Shown here: piece after piece, positions 7,062-14,470 of the stretch
Layout: each line of letters begins with the position of its first letter
Position numbering within the stretch: position 1 is the first letter of the stretch
From: a virus
Reading direction: 5' to 3' (one strand)
DNA length: 26,016 nucleotides
Virus record (IMG/VR): IMGVR_UViG_3300027784_000037
Coordinates: 1 to 26,016 of that record
Notes under the pieces: generated by a model
Told to the model about the DNA's origin: nothing
The model's database searches: none
The model's input: only the letters and a program-made list of their open reading frames with translations
Made by a program: the position numbers and the translations under genes

Positions 7062-7270
7062 TGGTTTGGTGTCCCGCCCATGGAAGAAAACATCACGGCC
7101 GGATCGAAAAGGCGGCATGTCTGGCGTCTATCATCAGGGGGAATTCATATGAACAGGAATATCAAAACGCAGTGGAAAATAAAAATAAGGCAAGAAAACT
7201 GGGAAAAAAATGGTCGTGGTCGGCGCTAGAATCAGCCTTTAAATATTCAAAAAAAATTAGGTGGGATTAA
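7061..7270 (+). CDS. Small basic Cys/His protein, 69 aa
   Basis: It starts in the TAATG overlap with a good SD (CGGAGGA at 7048-7054). The N-terminus contains WCPAHGRKHHGRIEKAAC, a Cys/His cluster that could bind one zinc ion. The rest is a basic, Trp-containing helical region. It may be a small nucleic-acid-binding or host-takeover protein, but the family is not recognised. Confidence 0.65.
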   Translation: MVWCPAHGRKHHGRIEKAACLASIIRGNSYEQEYQNAVENKNKARKLGKKWSWSALESAFKYSKKIRWD

Positions 7271-7273
7271 AAA

Positions 7274-7447
7274 ATGGAATTGATATGCGAAAGATGCGAA
7301 GAAAAATTTGAAAATGAAAACAAAGATGGAGAGACCAGGCCCTCTGAGAACGACGAAGTTGAGATCGTCGGCTTTTATTGTCCTTTCTGCGGATATCTCA
7401 ATTTCGTCAACCCGGACCCGGACATTATAGATCTGCAGGTTCATTAA
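7274..7447 (+). CDS. Zinc-ribbon protein, 57 aa
   Basis: Two CxxC pairs (C5/C8 and C36/C39) are separated by an acidic loop and form a classic zinc ribbon (CERC and CPFC). The ATG at 7274 follows AGGTGGG, which lies in the end of the previous gene. The stop is 14 nt before the TFB start. Such mini zinc ribbons are common in archaeal viruses as regulators or adaptors. The neighbouring TFB, which also carries a zinc ribbon, hints at a transcriptional link, but that is inference. Confidence 0.8.
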   Translation: MELICERCEEKFENENKDGETRPSENDEVEIVGFYCPFCGYLNFVNPDPDIIDLQVH

Positions 7448-7461
7448 AAAGAGGTGCTATG

Positions 7462-8241
7462 ATGGGAGAATGCCCCGATTGCGGCGGCCGGATAATATCG
7501 AACGAAAAGGAAAGGTTCTGCGAAGAATGTGGGTTTGTAACCCAGCAAAACTTCGTCTATGAAATCGAAGAAGGGGAAATACTCCCGGGTGAAAACCGAA
7601 AGATTGAAAGCGCAAATGATTTGGATGATTTCTATAAAAGGACCAATAATTTAGGGAGCTATACAAATAAACTAAATTATGAGGCGGGTTTGCATAAGAA
7701 AAGTCAGGAAAAAAGATGGGAACGGGCTATAGATCTTCTAATGAGCGCGAAAACAACCTTCTCCCTTCCGGACCATATTTTTCAAACAGCGCGAAAGTTC
7801 CTTGAAGATTATATATTCAGAAAGGATAGTGAGAAAAATAAAGGAAAATATAGCCTTGAAACTTCGGTCGCTGCGATCCTCCATCATTCTTTCATCCTAG
7901 CCGACTGCCCGCGCCCGGCCGAAAAAATAGCGGATCATTATCAGATATCGAAGACCTATATGCTTCGTGAAAAACGAAAACTTTTATCCGAATTCAATTG
8001 GCCGCAATCGCTCCTCGATTGGAAAAAATGCATAGACTATCTTTTCGATCCTCAGGAAAAACGAAAGATGATAGAAGCGGTTGAAAAAAACGACTGGGAA
8101 AACAAGATAGGCGGTTCCAACCCTTGGGTTTTTTGCCTAGGGGTTTATGAAAAGGTTTTCAACGAAATTCCAAAAGGGGGGATAGAAAAGATCGGAGCTG
8201 GGAGAAAAGCGGTCTACTACATGACAAAAAAATTACAGTAA
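7462..8241 (+). CDS. TFB-like transcription initiation factor
   Basis: TFB bridges TBP on the promoter to RNA polymerase. This 259-residue protein has the N-terminal zinc ribbon (C4, C7, C20, C23; CPDCGG...CEECG), then a reader/linker-like stretch (about 30-75, with NLGSYTNKL). A first cyclin-like fold covers about 80-185 (ETSVAAILHHSFILADCPRP, then a recognition-like helix near ISKTYMLREKRKL), and a shorter, very divergent second fold ends in a basic helix. It is shorter than cellular TFBs (near 300 aa). ATG 7462 has better spacing to GAGGTG than ATG 7459. It lies just upstream of the late structural genes, so a late-gene factor is a reasonable reading. Confidence 0.82.
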   Translation: MGECPDCGGRIISNEKERFCEECGFVTQQNFVYEIEEGEILPGENRKIESANDLDDFYKRTNNLGSYTNKLNYEAGLHKKSQEKRWERAIDLLMSAKTTFSLPDHIFQTARKFLEDYIFRKDSEKNKGKYSLETSVAAILHHSFILADCPRPAEKIADHYQISKTYMLREKRKLLSEFNWPQSLLDWKKCIDYLFDPQEKRKMIEAVEKNDWENKIGGSNPWVFCLGVYEKVFNEIPKGGIEKIGAGRKAVYYMTKKLQ

Positions 8242-8242
8242 G

Positions 8243-8275
8243 ACATTTAAAGGAAAAAGATAATAGGAAAAACGA
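8243..8275 (+). promoter_or_regulatory. Promoter-like block before portal, copy 2
   Basis: ACATTTAAAGGAAAAAG is followed by ATAATAGGAAAAACGA. The same layout (TTTAA, 10-11 nt A-rich spacer, AATAGGAA) occurs at 15120 and 18651. If TTTAA acts as the TATA box, transcription would start near 8273, leaving a leader of about 25 nt that includes the SD GAGGGT. Confidence 0.55.
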
Positions 8276-8297
8276 CATAGTTATATGAGGGTTTATC

Positions 8298-10013
8298 ATG
8301 GGGCCAATCTCTGAAAAAATCACTGGCGTTTTTTCAAATAATAAAAAAAAGAACCCCGGCAATAGAAAAAAGTCTAAAAAGTTTATGAAAAAATTGAATC
8401 CCGGGATATCCGAAGGCGGTGCACTCGAGAAAATAATTAAAAAAATATATAGAAAGGATAACGCCGCTGAAATTCAAAGGAAAGATAAATTTCCCTGGCT
8501 CTATAGCCAGGTCCGTGGGGCCCAATGGGAATTCGATCCAATAAAATGTCGGCAGATAGCGCGGCAAAATCCCTGGATATATGCGATCGGCCAGATGTTT
8601 GGCAATATTGCGAGTAACACCAGCTGGCATATAAGAAAAATGGAAGCGAACGAAAACAAGGCAAAGGTCATGAAACGGCTATCAAAGAATCATGATGAAA
8701 GAAAAAAAATAACGGGGGTCAAAAAGGACCAGGAAACCACCGACATCGAAGAACTTTTTTGGCAACCCCATTCGGATCTCGATTGGTTCGAATTCTCCGA
8801 AGCTATAGTTTCAGATTGGCTCGAAGTTGGAAACAGTTGCATTGTTAAAAGATTTCCAAAGGCGGCTTTTGAAAATGATAGATTGAAAGACCCTCAAAGA
8901 TATAACCCAGCCGAACTTTCGTTGCAGGACCCTGTTGTCTGGACGAAGGAATATGAGGAAACCGGCGAAATCAAAAATTTCTGGCAATTCGATAAGAGAC
9001 GGGCTTCCGGAATATCAGGGGGCAGTGTCAAGGTGGGGTCCCAGGTGAAAAAATTTGATCCCGCTGAAGTTGCATGGGAAAACTATAATAAAAGGTCGGG
9101 GTTGAGATATGGAATTTCGCCGACCGAACAGGTCCGGCCATTCCTAGAACTTTTAGATATCTCATTGGCGCAGGAAAGAGATTATTTCGCAAGGGGGGCT
9201 ATAACGCCCGGCGCTATCGTTGCGCAGGAATATTCTTTTGACGACCTCGAGCAGATAACCGATGAACTGAGAAATATCAAAGGGGACCCGGCCAGCTTGC
9301 CGGTTTTTAGTGGGCAGGAAGGTTCGATCGACTTTCTGGAATTTGCGCAAAACTATAAGGATCTCGATTATAATGAAAGGATGATGTTCTATGTCAAGGC
9401 ATTGACGACAGCATTCGGCGTCCCCGCGGCTGTCCTAGGAATATCGCCGGAACGAGTCAACTATCATACTCTAAGCGCCGAATTAGAAAATTACGAGGAA
9501 AACACGGCAAGCAAGATCCTATCTCAGATCGAATATTATATATATACCGAAATATTGAAACCGCATTTTGGATCCGAATACGTCTTCGAGTTCGAGCCTG
9601 ACCTCTCAGAAACATCGAAAAGTAGAGTTTCGGAAAGAAAATTGGAAGAATATAAAGCCGGTCTGATAAGCGAAGAGCGCTATCGAGAGGATCTTGGATA
9701 TGAGCGGAAAAGAAAAGAGGATGAAAATTACATCGAGGATCCGGATGTTGACGCTGATGATGATGACGCCGACGAAATAGCACAAGAAGTTTCGCGGCGG
9801 CTCGAGAGATATGAAAAGAGCGCGGATCAGGATCTTGAGGCGACGCAAAAACCGTTCGCGGGATATGCTGATTTCGAAGCCTGTGTCGTCGACAACCAGG
9901 ATAAGGATAACCACCCGGAAGCCTATTGCGCTCACCTGCATCGTGAAGCAACCGGTGAATGGCCGCAGGAAAAAAAGGAAAATAGGAAAGAATTTAAAGA
10001 TAAAAATGAATAA
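8298..10013 (+). CDS. Portal protein (HK97/SPP1-like)
   Basis: The portal is the dodecameric ring through which DNA enters the head. This 571-residue protein follows terL and TFB and matches the phage portal family in pattern: IARQNPWIYAIGQMFGNIAS near 95, the GLRYGISPTEQVRPFLELL stem region, and the late segment AFGVPAAVLGISPERVNYHT. The N-terminal 60 residues are very Lys-rich. The C-terminus is acidic and ends with KPFAGYADFEACVVDN and PEAYCAHLHREATGEWP, a Cys-containing tail motif that recurs at the ends of phage head proteins. The SD is GAGGGT. A promoter-like block lies just upstream. Confidence 0.93.
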   Translation: MGPISEKITGVFSNNKKKNPGNRKKSKKFMKKLNPGISEGGALEKIIKKIYRKDNAAEIQRKDKFPWLYSQVRGAQWEFDPIKCRQIARQNPWIYAIGQMFGNIASNTSWHIRKMEANENKAKVMKRLSKNHDERKKITGVKKDQETTDIEELFWQPHSDLDWFEFSEAIVSDWLEVGNSCIVKRFPKAAFENDRLKDPQRYNPAELSLQDPVVWTKEYEETGEIKNFWQFDKRRASGISGGSVKVGSQVKKFDPAEVAWENYNKRSGLRYGISPTEQVRPFLELLDISLAQERDYFARGAITPGAIVAQEYSFDDLEQITDELRNIKGDPASLPVFSGQEGSIDFLEFAQNYKDLDYNERMMFYVKALTTAFGVPAAVLGISPERVNYHTLSAELENYEENTASKILSQIEYYIYTEILKPHFGSEYVFEFEPDLSETSKSRVSERKLEEYKAGLISEERYREDLGYERKRKEDENYIEDPDVDADDDDADEIAQEVSRRLERYEKSADQDLEATQKPFAGYADFEACVVDNQDKDNHPEAYCAHLHREATGEWPQEKKENRKEFKDKNE

Positions 10014-10040
10014 GATATATGAATAATTGAGGTTTTAACC

Positions 10041-10421
10041 ATGAGTGTCAACGAAAATTTTAATCGTGAAGTTAAAGAGATAAGAGATACGGACTGGCAT
10101 ATATTCCCGGACCCTGAATCAGATGAAAAACCAGTTGATAATAGAAATTTAAGGGAAGCTGGTTTTAAGATCAGGGATTCCCATGACGCCGAGATCGAGA
10201 CTGTCGTCCTTGAAGGTGTAGAACGGATAGACACCGAGGATGGATGGGTGACCGTGCAGGCCGTTGATGATATATCAGACCTCTTGAGGGATGATGATGA
10301 TATCTTCGAATTGAGAACGACTTCGCAGAACAGCCGATTGAGATTGAAAGTTCGATATAAGGAAGCGCCGACAGAAGGAGAAATCGACGTGAAAGCCGTC
10401 CGCGGCGTAACATATAACTAA
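10041..10421 (+). CDS. Hypothetical acidic virion protein, 126 aa
   Basis: The family is not recognised. The protein is rich in beta-prone, acidic sequence (residues about 50-126) and lacks Cys and membrane segments. It is the first gene after the portal and leads the cassette of fibre-like genes. The start at 10041 follows TTGAGGTTTTAACC, with GAGGT as SD. An AT-rich stretch at about 9990-10020, inside the end of the portal gene, may hold a weak promoter. A capsid-decoration or fibre-attachment role is possible by position only. Confidence 0.7.
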   Translation: MSVNENFNREVKEIRDTDWHIFPDPESDEKPVDNRNLREAGFKIRDSHDAEIETVVLEGVERIDTEDGWVTVQAVDDISDLLRDDDDIFELRTTSQNSRLRLKVRYKEAPTEGEIDVKAVRGVTYN

Positions 10422-10423
10422 AA

Positions 10424-10434
10424 TAACGGGGTTA
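10424..10434. promoter_or_regulatory. Dyad at the 10439 start (motif copy 3)
   Basis: TAACGGGGTTA is an 11-bp version of the dyad, with TAAC/GTTA arms and GGG in the centre. It ends 4 nt before the ATG and contains the only SD-like sequence. Confidence 0.5.
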
Positions 10435-10438
10435 AAAA

Positions 10439-10942
10439 ATGAAAAGATGGAGCAACGTTTTTCGAGATACTGACATAATTCGAAAAGATGTTATAGACGC
10501 GTTTTTGAAATTTTCCCTCCCAAGATTTGATTTCATCGGAGAAGCGCAGGGCGATCTGATATATGTCAGCGGCGAAGGACAGAAACCGGAAGGGATATAT
10601 CAGTGGGACCCGGTCGCTGAAAAATATAATAAAATCGCAACGCTTGATGATATCGAAGAGATTGAGGACCAAATCATAGATCAATTTGTTGAGCTCAAGG
10701 ATACGCCTGAAGATTTTATCGATAACGCAAGTGACCTTCTAATTGTTAATGAAGAGGAAGACGCCGTAGAATTCATAGATATAAAAGATATAAATGAGTT
10801 TCAGGACCTGGTTGACGACGTTGAATTTCTCGAGCAGTTTGATAACGTTTTTCTTGACGAAAAGGCCCCTGAAATAGATGAAAACTGGGATGACGAAAGC
10901 GTTTTATTTATGAAACTGAACCCTATAAAGGGGGTTGAATAA
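10439..10942 (+). CDS. Fibre-like virion protein with a DTP repeat
   Basis: Residues 83-113 (FVELKDTPEDFIDNASDLL, then IVNEEEDAVEF) match the pattern of the F-x-x-L-x-D-T-P segment that recurs in phage tail fibres, usually just before a trimeric domain. A second, looser element with FQDLVDDVEF follows. The 167-residue protein is very acidic. The N-terminus (about 1-60) may be the virion-attachment part. It is followed by a coiled-coil protein and by two large adhesin-like proteins, so a fibre complex is likely. Its place beside the portal, away from the tail genes, suggests a head fibre. Confidence 0.6.
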   Translation: MKRWSNVFRDTDIIRKDVIDAFLKFSLPRFDFIGEAQGDLIYVSGEGQKPEGIYQWDPVAEKYNKIATLDDIEEIEDQIIDQFVELKDTPEDFIDNASDLLIVNEEEDAVEFIDIKDINEFQDLVDDVEFLEQFDNVFLDEKAPEIDENWDDESVLFMKLNPIKGVE

Positions 10943-10943
10943 A

Positions 10944-11249
10944 ATGAAGGAAGAAAACGTTGAAAAGAGGATCGAAGATCTCGAAGACAGAATTGAAAAA
11001 TTTGAAGAAAATCCGGACGACCAACTTGATAAAAAAATAGATAATCTAAATAAAAAAATCGATCAATTAGAATACCACGAAACCGAGCCGGGAAATTTAT
11101 GTGCCAAAGAGGCCCTAGAAGAATTAAAATCTGAAATAAAAAACGACCCTGACGATTGGATCAAAAATGAAAGGAAAAAGATGGAAGGGAGAAAGCACCG
11201 GTTGAAAAAAACCCTTGATGATATAAAGGAGGGTGACAATGATGACTGA
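10944..11249 (+). CDS. Coiled-coil protein, 101 aa
   Basis: Heptad-like acidic and basic repeats run from about residue 4 to 50 and again from 60 to 100 (EKRIEDLEDRIEKFEEN, KKIDNLNKKIDQLE). This suggests a coiled coil that could be the stalk of a fibre or a trimerisation clamp. ATG 10944 follows AAGGGGGTTG at the end of the previous gene. The stop overlaps the start of the GLUG protein by 8 nt, so the three genes are translated as a unit. Confidence 0.7.
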   Translation: MKEENVEKRIEDLEDRIEKFEENPDDQLDKKIDNLNKKIDQLEYHETEPGNLCAKEALEELKSEIKNDPDDWIKNERKKMEGRKHRLKKTLDDIKEGDNDD

Positions 11250-12804
11250 AAAAATTGAGATCCACGATTGGAACGATCTTAGAGCTGTAGATGCCGATCC
11301 TGAAGCCGATTATATTTTGATGAATGATTTAGATAAAAACACTGATGGATATGAAGAAAACGTCGAGGATCCGGATAGTGGTTGGGCCCCCATCGAACCC
11401 TTTCAAGGGACATTTCACGGTCAGGGAAATCAAATAAGAGATCTTGAAATTGACGCTGGTACAACAGATATAGGTCTTTTCGAAAGGATCGAAGGCGGGG
11501 TGGTGGACAATCTTCACGTCGAGGCCGATATAACAGCGGATTTTTACACCGGAATCTTGGCTTATTCGCTTGAAGATGGCGGAAAAATAATCAATTGCTC
11601 AACGGACGGGCCCCTCATGGTTGCCGGGCCAGACGGAAGAGCGGGCGGCCTGGTTGGACAGCAAACTGAGGACTCAGAAATCACCCAATCTTTTTCGAGC
11701 GCAGAAATTATAGATGAAAATAACAATTCCATTCAAATGGGCGGTCTGGTCGGATGGGCCGGTGTTGGCGAAAATCTTATAGAAAAATCATATGCAACTG
11801 GCGATGTTGAAGGCGACTCAGAGGTTGGCGGTCTGGTCGGACAGGCAGAAGAAACTTCAGTGAAAGATTCTTATGCGACCGGCGATGTTGAAGGCGACTC
11901 AGAGGTTGGCGGTCTGATTGGAGCGTCGGTTGGACTTGAGGGCATTGAAGTTGAAAAATGTTATGCAACTGGCGCCGTTTCAGGCGAATCATATTACGGC
12001 GGTCTGATAGGAAGGGTAGCTGCACCTTCGATTGTAGAAAATTCATTCTGGGATATCGAAACGAGCGGCGTTGAGTTTAGTGATGGCGGCACAGGAAAAA
12101 CCACCGCCGAGATGAAAGATATAGCCACATATATCGATACTGACACCGAAGGTCTCGATGAACCTTGGGATATAGCTTCATTTCGAGACCACGATGATGA
12201 AACCTGGGGGATCGGGACTGGTGAAAAGACTTACCCCCGCTTGCAACATGAATTAGAAATAAAGGAATATGAAAGTGAATTCTATACAAACGAGTCTATA
12301 GAATGGAAACCTATAACACCAGCCTCTATAAGGGAACATAACCAGGAAAAACACGACATAGTTAGGGGTTCATATTCTTTGAAATTAGAGGAGCTGGGGT
12401 ATATCATCGAGGGGGATTTTGACGCCGCAGATAAATCCGACGCAGACGCTTATGAAATCATCCATATAAATGATGAGGACTTGAATAAAACCCCCGGAAA
12501 AAATGTTGAATACGAGGAACATAAGATGATATATAAAGGTGATTTTATATATCACGGGCTTATACATGCCAACATCGCTATCCAAGAGCCGAAAGGTGAA
12601 ACGGTAGCCGCTGCCGTATTCAAAAACGGCGAAATGATTGAAATTTCACCGATGTCGATCGGTATCGATACACCGGGACCGGAGAATCTCTCTTTCACCG
12701 CGCTTATGGAATTAGAAAAAGAAGATGAAATCGAGATCGGTTTCACCGTGATCCAGGATGTTAGCGATATAGAGATAAACGACCTGCAAGTGGTCCTAAA
12801 ATAA
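11242..12804 (+). CDS. GLUG-repeat adhesin-like virion protein
   Basis: The 520-residue protein carries GLUG motifs (GGLVG/GGLIG with SYATGDV) from about residue 110 to 260. After these comes the stretch NSFWDIETSGV plus GGTGKTTAEM, which usually follows GLUG repeats in archaeal and bacterial surface proteins. This region should fold as a beta-solenoid. The C-terminal 160 residues look like a separate beta-sandwich domain. GLUG proteins are surface or adhesive proteins, so host-surface binding is likely. Two DNA repeats of 36 identical bp (11800 and 11881) encode neighbouring solenoid rungs. ATG 11242 gives 5-nt spacing from GGAGGGTGA; ATG 11239 is the alternative. Confidence 0.8.
   Translation: MTEKIEIHDWNDLRAVDADPEADYILMNDLDKNTDGYEENVEDPDSGWAPIEPFQGTFHGQGNQIRDLEIDAGTTDIGLFERIEGGVVDNLHVEADITADFYTGILAYSLEDGGKIINCSTDGPLMVAGPDGRAGGLVGQQTEDSEITQSFSSAEIIDENNNSIQMGGLVGWAGVGENLIEKSYATGDVEGDSEVGGLVGQAEETSVKDSYATGDVEGDSEVGGLIGASVGLEGIEVEKCYATGAVSGESYYGGLIGRVAAPSIVENSFWDIETSGVEFSDGGTGKTTAEMKDIATYIDTDTEGLDEPWDIASFRDHDDETWGIGTGEKTYPRLQHELEIKEYESEFYTNESIEWKPITPASIREHNQEKHDIVRGSYSLKLEELGYIIEGDFDAADKSDADAYEIIHINDEDLNKTPGKNVEYEEHKMIYKGDFIYHGLIHANIAIQEPKGETVAAAVFKNGEMIEISPMSIGIDTPGPENLSFTALMELEKEDEIEIGFTVIQDVSDIEINDLQVVLK
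11800..11916 (+). repeat. 36-bp repeat with 81-bp period in the GLUG gene
   Basis: Positions 11800-11835 and 11881-11916 are identical, encoding GDVEGDSEVGGL in both. The flanking codons differ at synonymous sites (GCAACT versus GCGACC). This points to a recent rung duplication or gene conversion. Confidence 0.85.
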
Positions 12805-12813
12805 CGGGTGTTA
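12802..12813. promoter_or_regulatory. Dyad at the 12817 start (motif copy 4)
   Basis: TAACGGGTGTTA overlaps the end of the GLUG gene and ends 3 nt before the ATG. The same 12 bp occur at 16998. The SD-like GGGTG is in the centre of the dyad. Confidence 0.6.
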
Positions 12814-12816
12814 AAA

Positions 12817-14451
12817 ATGAGCAGGAAAAATGAGTTTGAATTGGAGATCGGAGAACAGGGTGTCATTTTTCAGCGTGAAGAAATGGGCCCCCTCTATATC
12901 GATGAAAAAAGATGGGAGGAAAACAATGAGATCTGGGAAGCCCGCGCGATTTTTTCCGAAGAAGATGTTTTTTCCGAGCAGGATATCCGGTTCGATATTC
13001 CGAGTGAAAGTTTCCCACCGATTTATGCAAACGATCCTATAAGCCTAGCCGAATTTGGAGAAGGAAAGGAAATAACGGCCGTTGAAAGGGGGGCCGAAAC
13101 GGCGGCTTTCGGCGTTGATGATAAATTCATTTTAATAGATATTCAAGGGATAAAAGAGGAATATGAAGATACCGGCGAAATCGTTGACGCTAATGAATAT
13201 ATAATCAAAGAATTCGAAGTTGAACAGGACAATATAAAGGATATAAAATACGAGGACGGCATATTTTATTATTCCGAGGATCAAAAATTCTTTGGAGGGG
13301 TTGACGAAAGTGGCGATATCATCTTTAAGAACGAAACTGAACTAACAAGCATCGATGAGATAGATTTATATAAAGATTATATAATAACGCCACCGCAACC
13401 AGATTTAAAAGTCTTTTCAATCGAAGAGATAAAAGATGAATATAACGGTGAAATCCTTCAAATTGGACCGGCGTGGAAAATCGAATCGGAAGAGGGAAAT
13501 ATGATCTGGCCCCACGGCCTAGACATAGAAAATGATATCGCTTTCACCGGCGGAGAGGGAATATCAACTGAAACGCCGAGCGCGATAAGCATTTTTGATC
13601 TTGATAAAAAAGAAGTGATCTCGGAAACGGGTCTTGAAGGTTATGATATTTACAGCGATTTTATTTGGTCCTTGAGAGCTTTTTATCCGGAGAGGTTTAT
13701 CGCTGCAACGCGGGAACGTTTCATTTGTTTTGAACTCAAAGAAAACGAGCTTGAAATAATAGATGAAAAAGAGACCCCGGAATATGATGGAAGAGCCGAG
13801 AACATGGAATTGGCGAATGATTTTTTCATGCTCCCGGGCGAAGAGACCGTTTTTTTCCAGGACCTTCCAATTTCATATGGATTTGATATAGAAATAGAAG
13901 GGGTCGGGGCGGTTGACACAGAACCACTTTATGAAAGGTTTGAATATAACGACCAATATTTAAGAGGTTCCATACTAAACATCGTAGCCAAATCGCCGGA
14001 ACTCGGCGGGTTCGATAAATGGTTATTCGAAAAACCCGATTTCGAGCTTGAAGACGAAGAGGACGAAACTTTCGATTATAGGATTTATCAGGATTCTATC
14101 CTTTTCGCTTTATTCGAAGATTTTGACGCCGAAATATTGGCCAATCTTGAATTGATGAAAGATGAAATAATAGAAAATGAACATTTCACGGTTCAGGGAT
14201 ATTTTTGTTTGACGACGCCCTTCAGTTCAAAAAAGGACCCAGTCGATCTGGAAGACGCAACAATAGAAGTTTATCGTGGGAAAACGAGGGAGAAAATAAT
14301 AGAAAAAAATCTCGAAAAGCACGACAAAGGAGAATATTTCGAAGTTATATCGATTGAAAATCCTGGGAAATACTTGATAAAAGTCACTGGACGCTTGGGC
14401 GGGCGGAAAGGAAAGGCTCAAAAAATAATAGATGTTAGAAAAAACAGTTAA
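12817..14451 (+). CDS. Beta-propeller-like virion protein with Ig-like C-terminus
   Basis: This 544-residue acidic protein repeats a blade-like pattern of strand and turn: FILIDI near 105, LKVFSI near 200, SAISIFDL near 260, RFICFEL near 305, ETVFFQDL near 345. That suggests a beta-propeller, and the pairing of aromatic strands and acidic loops fits a surface protein. Residues about 450-544 look like an Ig-like or carboxypeptidase-regulatory beta-sandwich (ATIEVYRGKTREKI, GKYLIKVTGRLGG). No catalytic motif is seen. ATG 12817 is chosen over GTG 12808, which lies inside the dyad and SD. It ends the adhesin cassette. Fold assignment is by pattern only. Confidence 0.65.
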   Translation: MSRKNEFELEIGEQGVIFQREEMGPLYIDEKRWEENNEIWEARAIFSEEDVFSEQDIRFDIPSESFPPIYANDPISLAEFGEGKEITAVERGAETAAFGVDDKFILIDIQGIKEEYEDTGEIVDANEYIIKEFEVEQDNIKDIKYEDGIFYYSEDQKFFGGVDESGDIIFKNETELTSIDEIDLYKDYIITPPQPDLKVFSIEEIKDEYNGEILQIGPAWKIESEEGNMIWPHGLDIENDIAFTGGEGISTETPSAISIFDLDKKEVISETGLEGYDIYSDFIWSLRAFYPERFIAATRERFICFELKENELEIIDEKETPEYDGRAENMELANDFFMLPGEETVFFQDLPISYGFDIEIEGVGAVDTEPLYERFEYNDQYLRGSILNIVAKSPELGGFDKWLFEKPDFELEDEEDETFDYRIYQDSILFALFEDFDAEILANLELMKDEIIENEHFTVQGYFCLTTPFSSKKDPVDLEDATIEVYRGKTREKIIEKNLEKHDKGEYFEVISIENPGKYLIKVTGRLGGRKGKAQKIIDVRKNS

Positions 14452-14454
14452 AAA

Positions 14455-14466
14455 TAACAGGTGTTA
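14455..14466. promoter_or_regulatory. Dyad at the protease start (motif copy 5)
   Basis: TAACAGGTGTTA has perfect TAAC/GTTA arms around AGGT, with AGGTG as SD, 4 nt before the ATG at 14471. The loop differs from copies 4 and 6 while the arms are kept. Confidence 0.6.
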
Positions 14467-14470
14467 TATT

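Noticed and set aside
13073-13084. Dyad TAACGGCCGTTG inside the propeller gene
   Set aside because: Matches the motif but lies about 85 codons into coding sequence, encoding an ordinary I-T-A-V stretch; probably chance.
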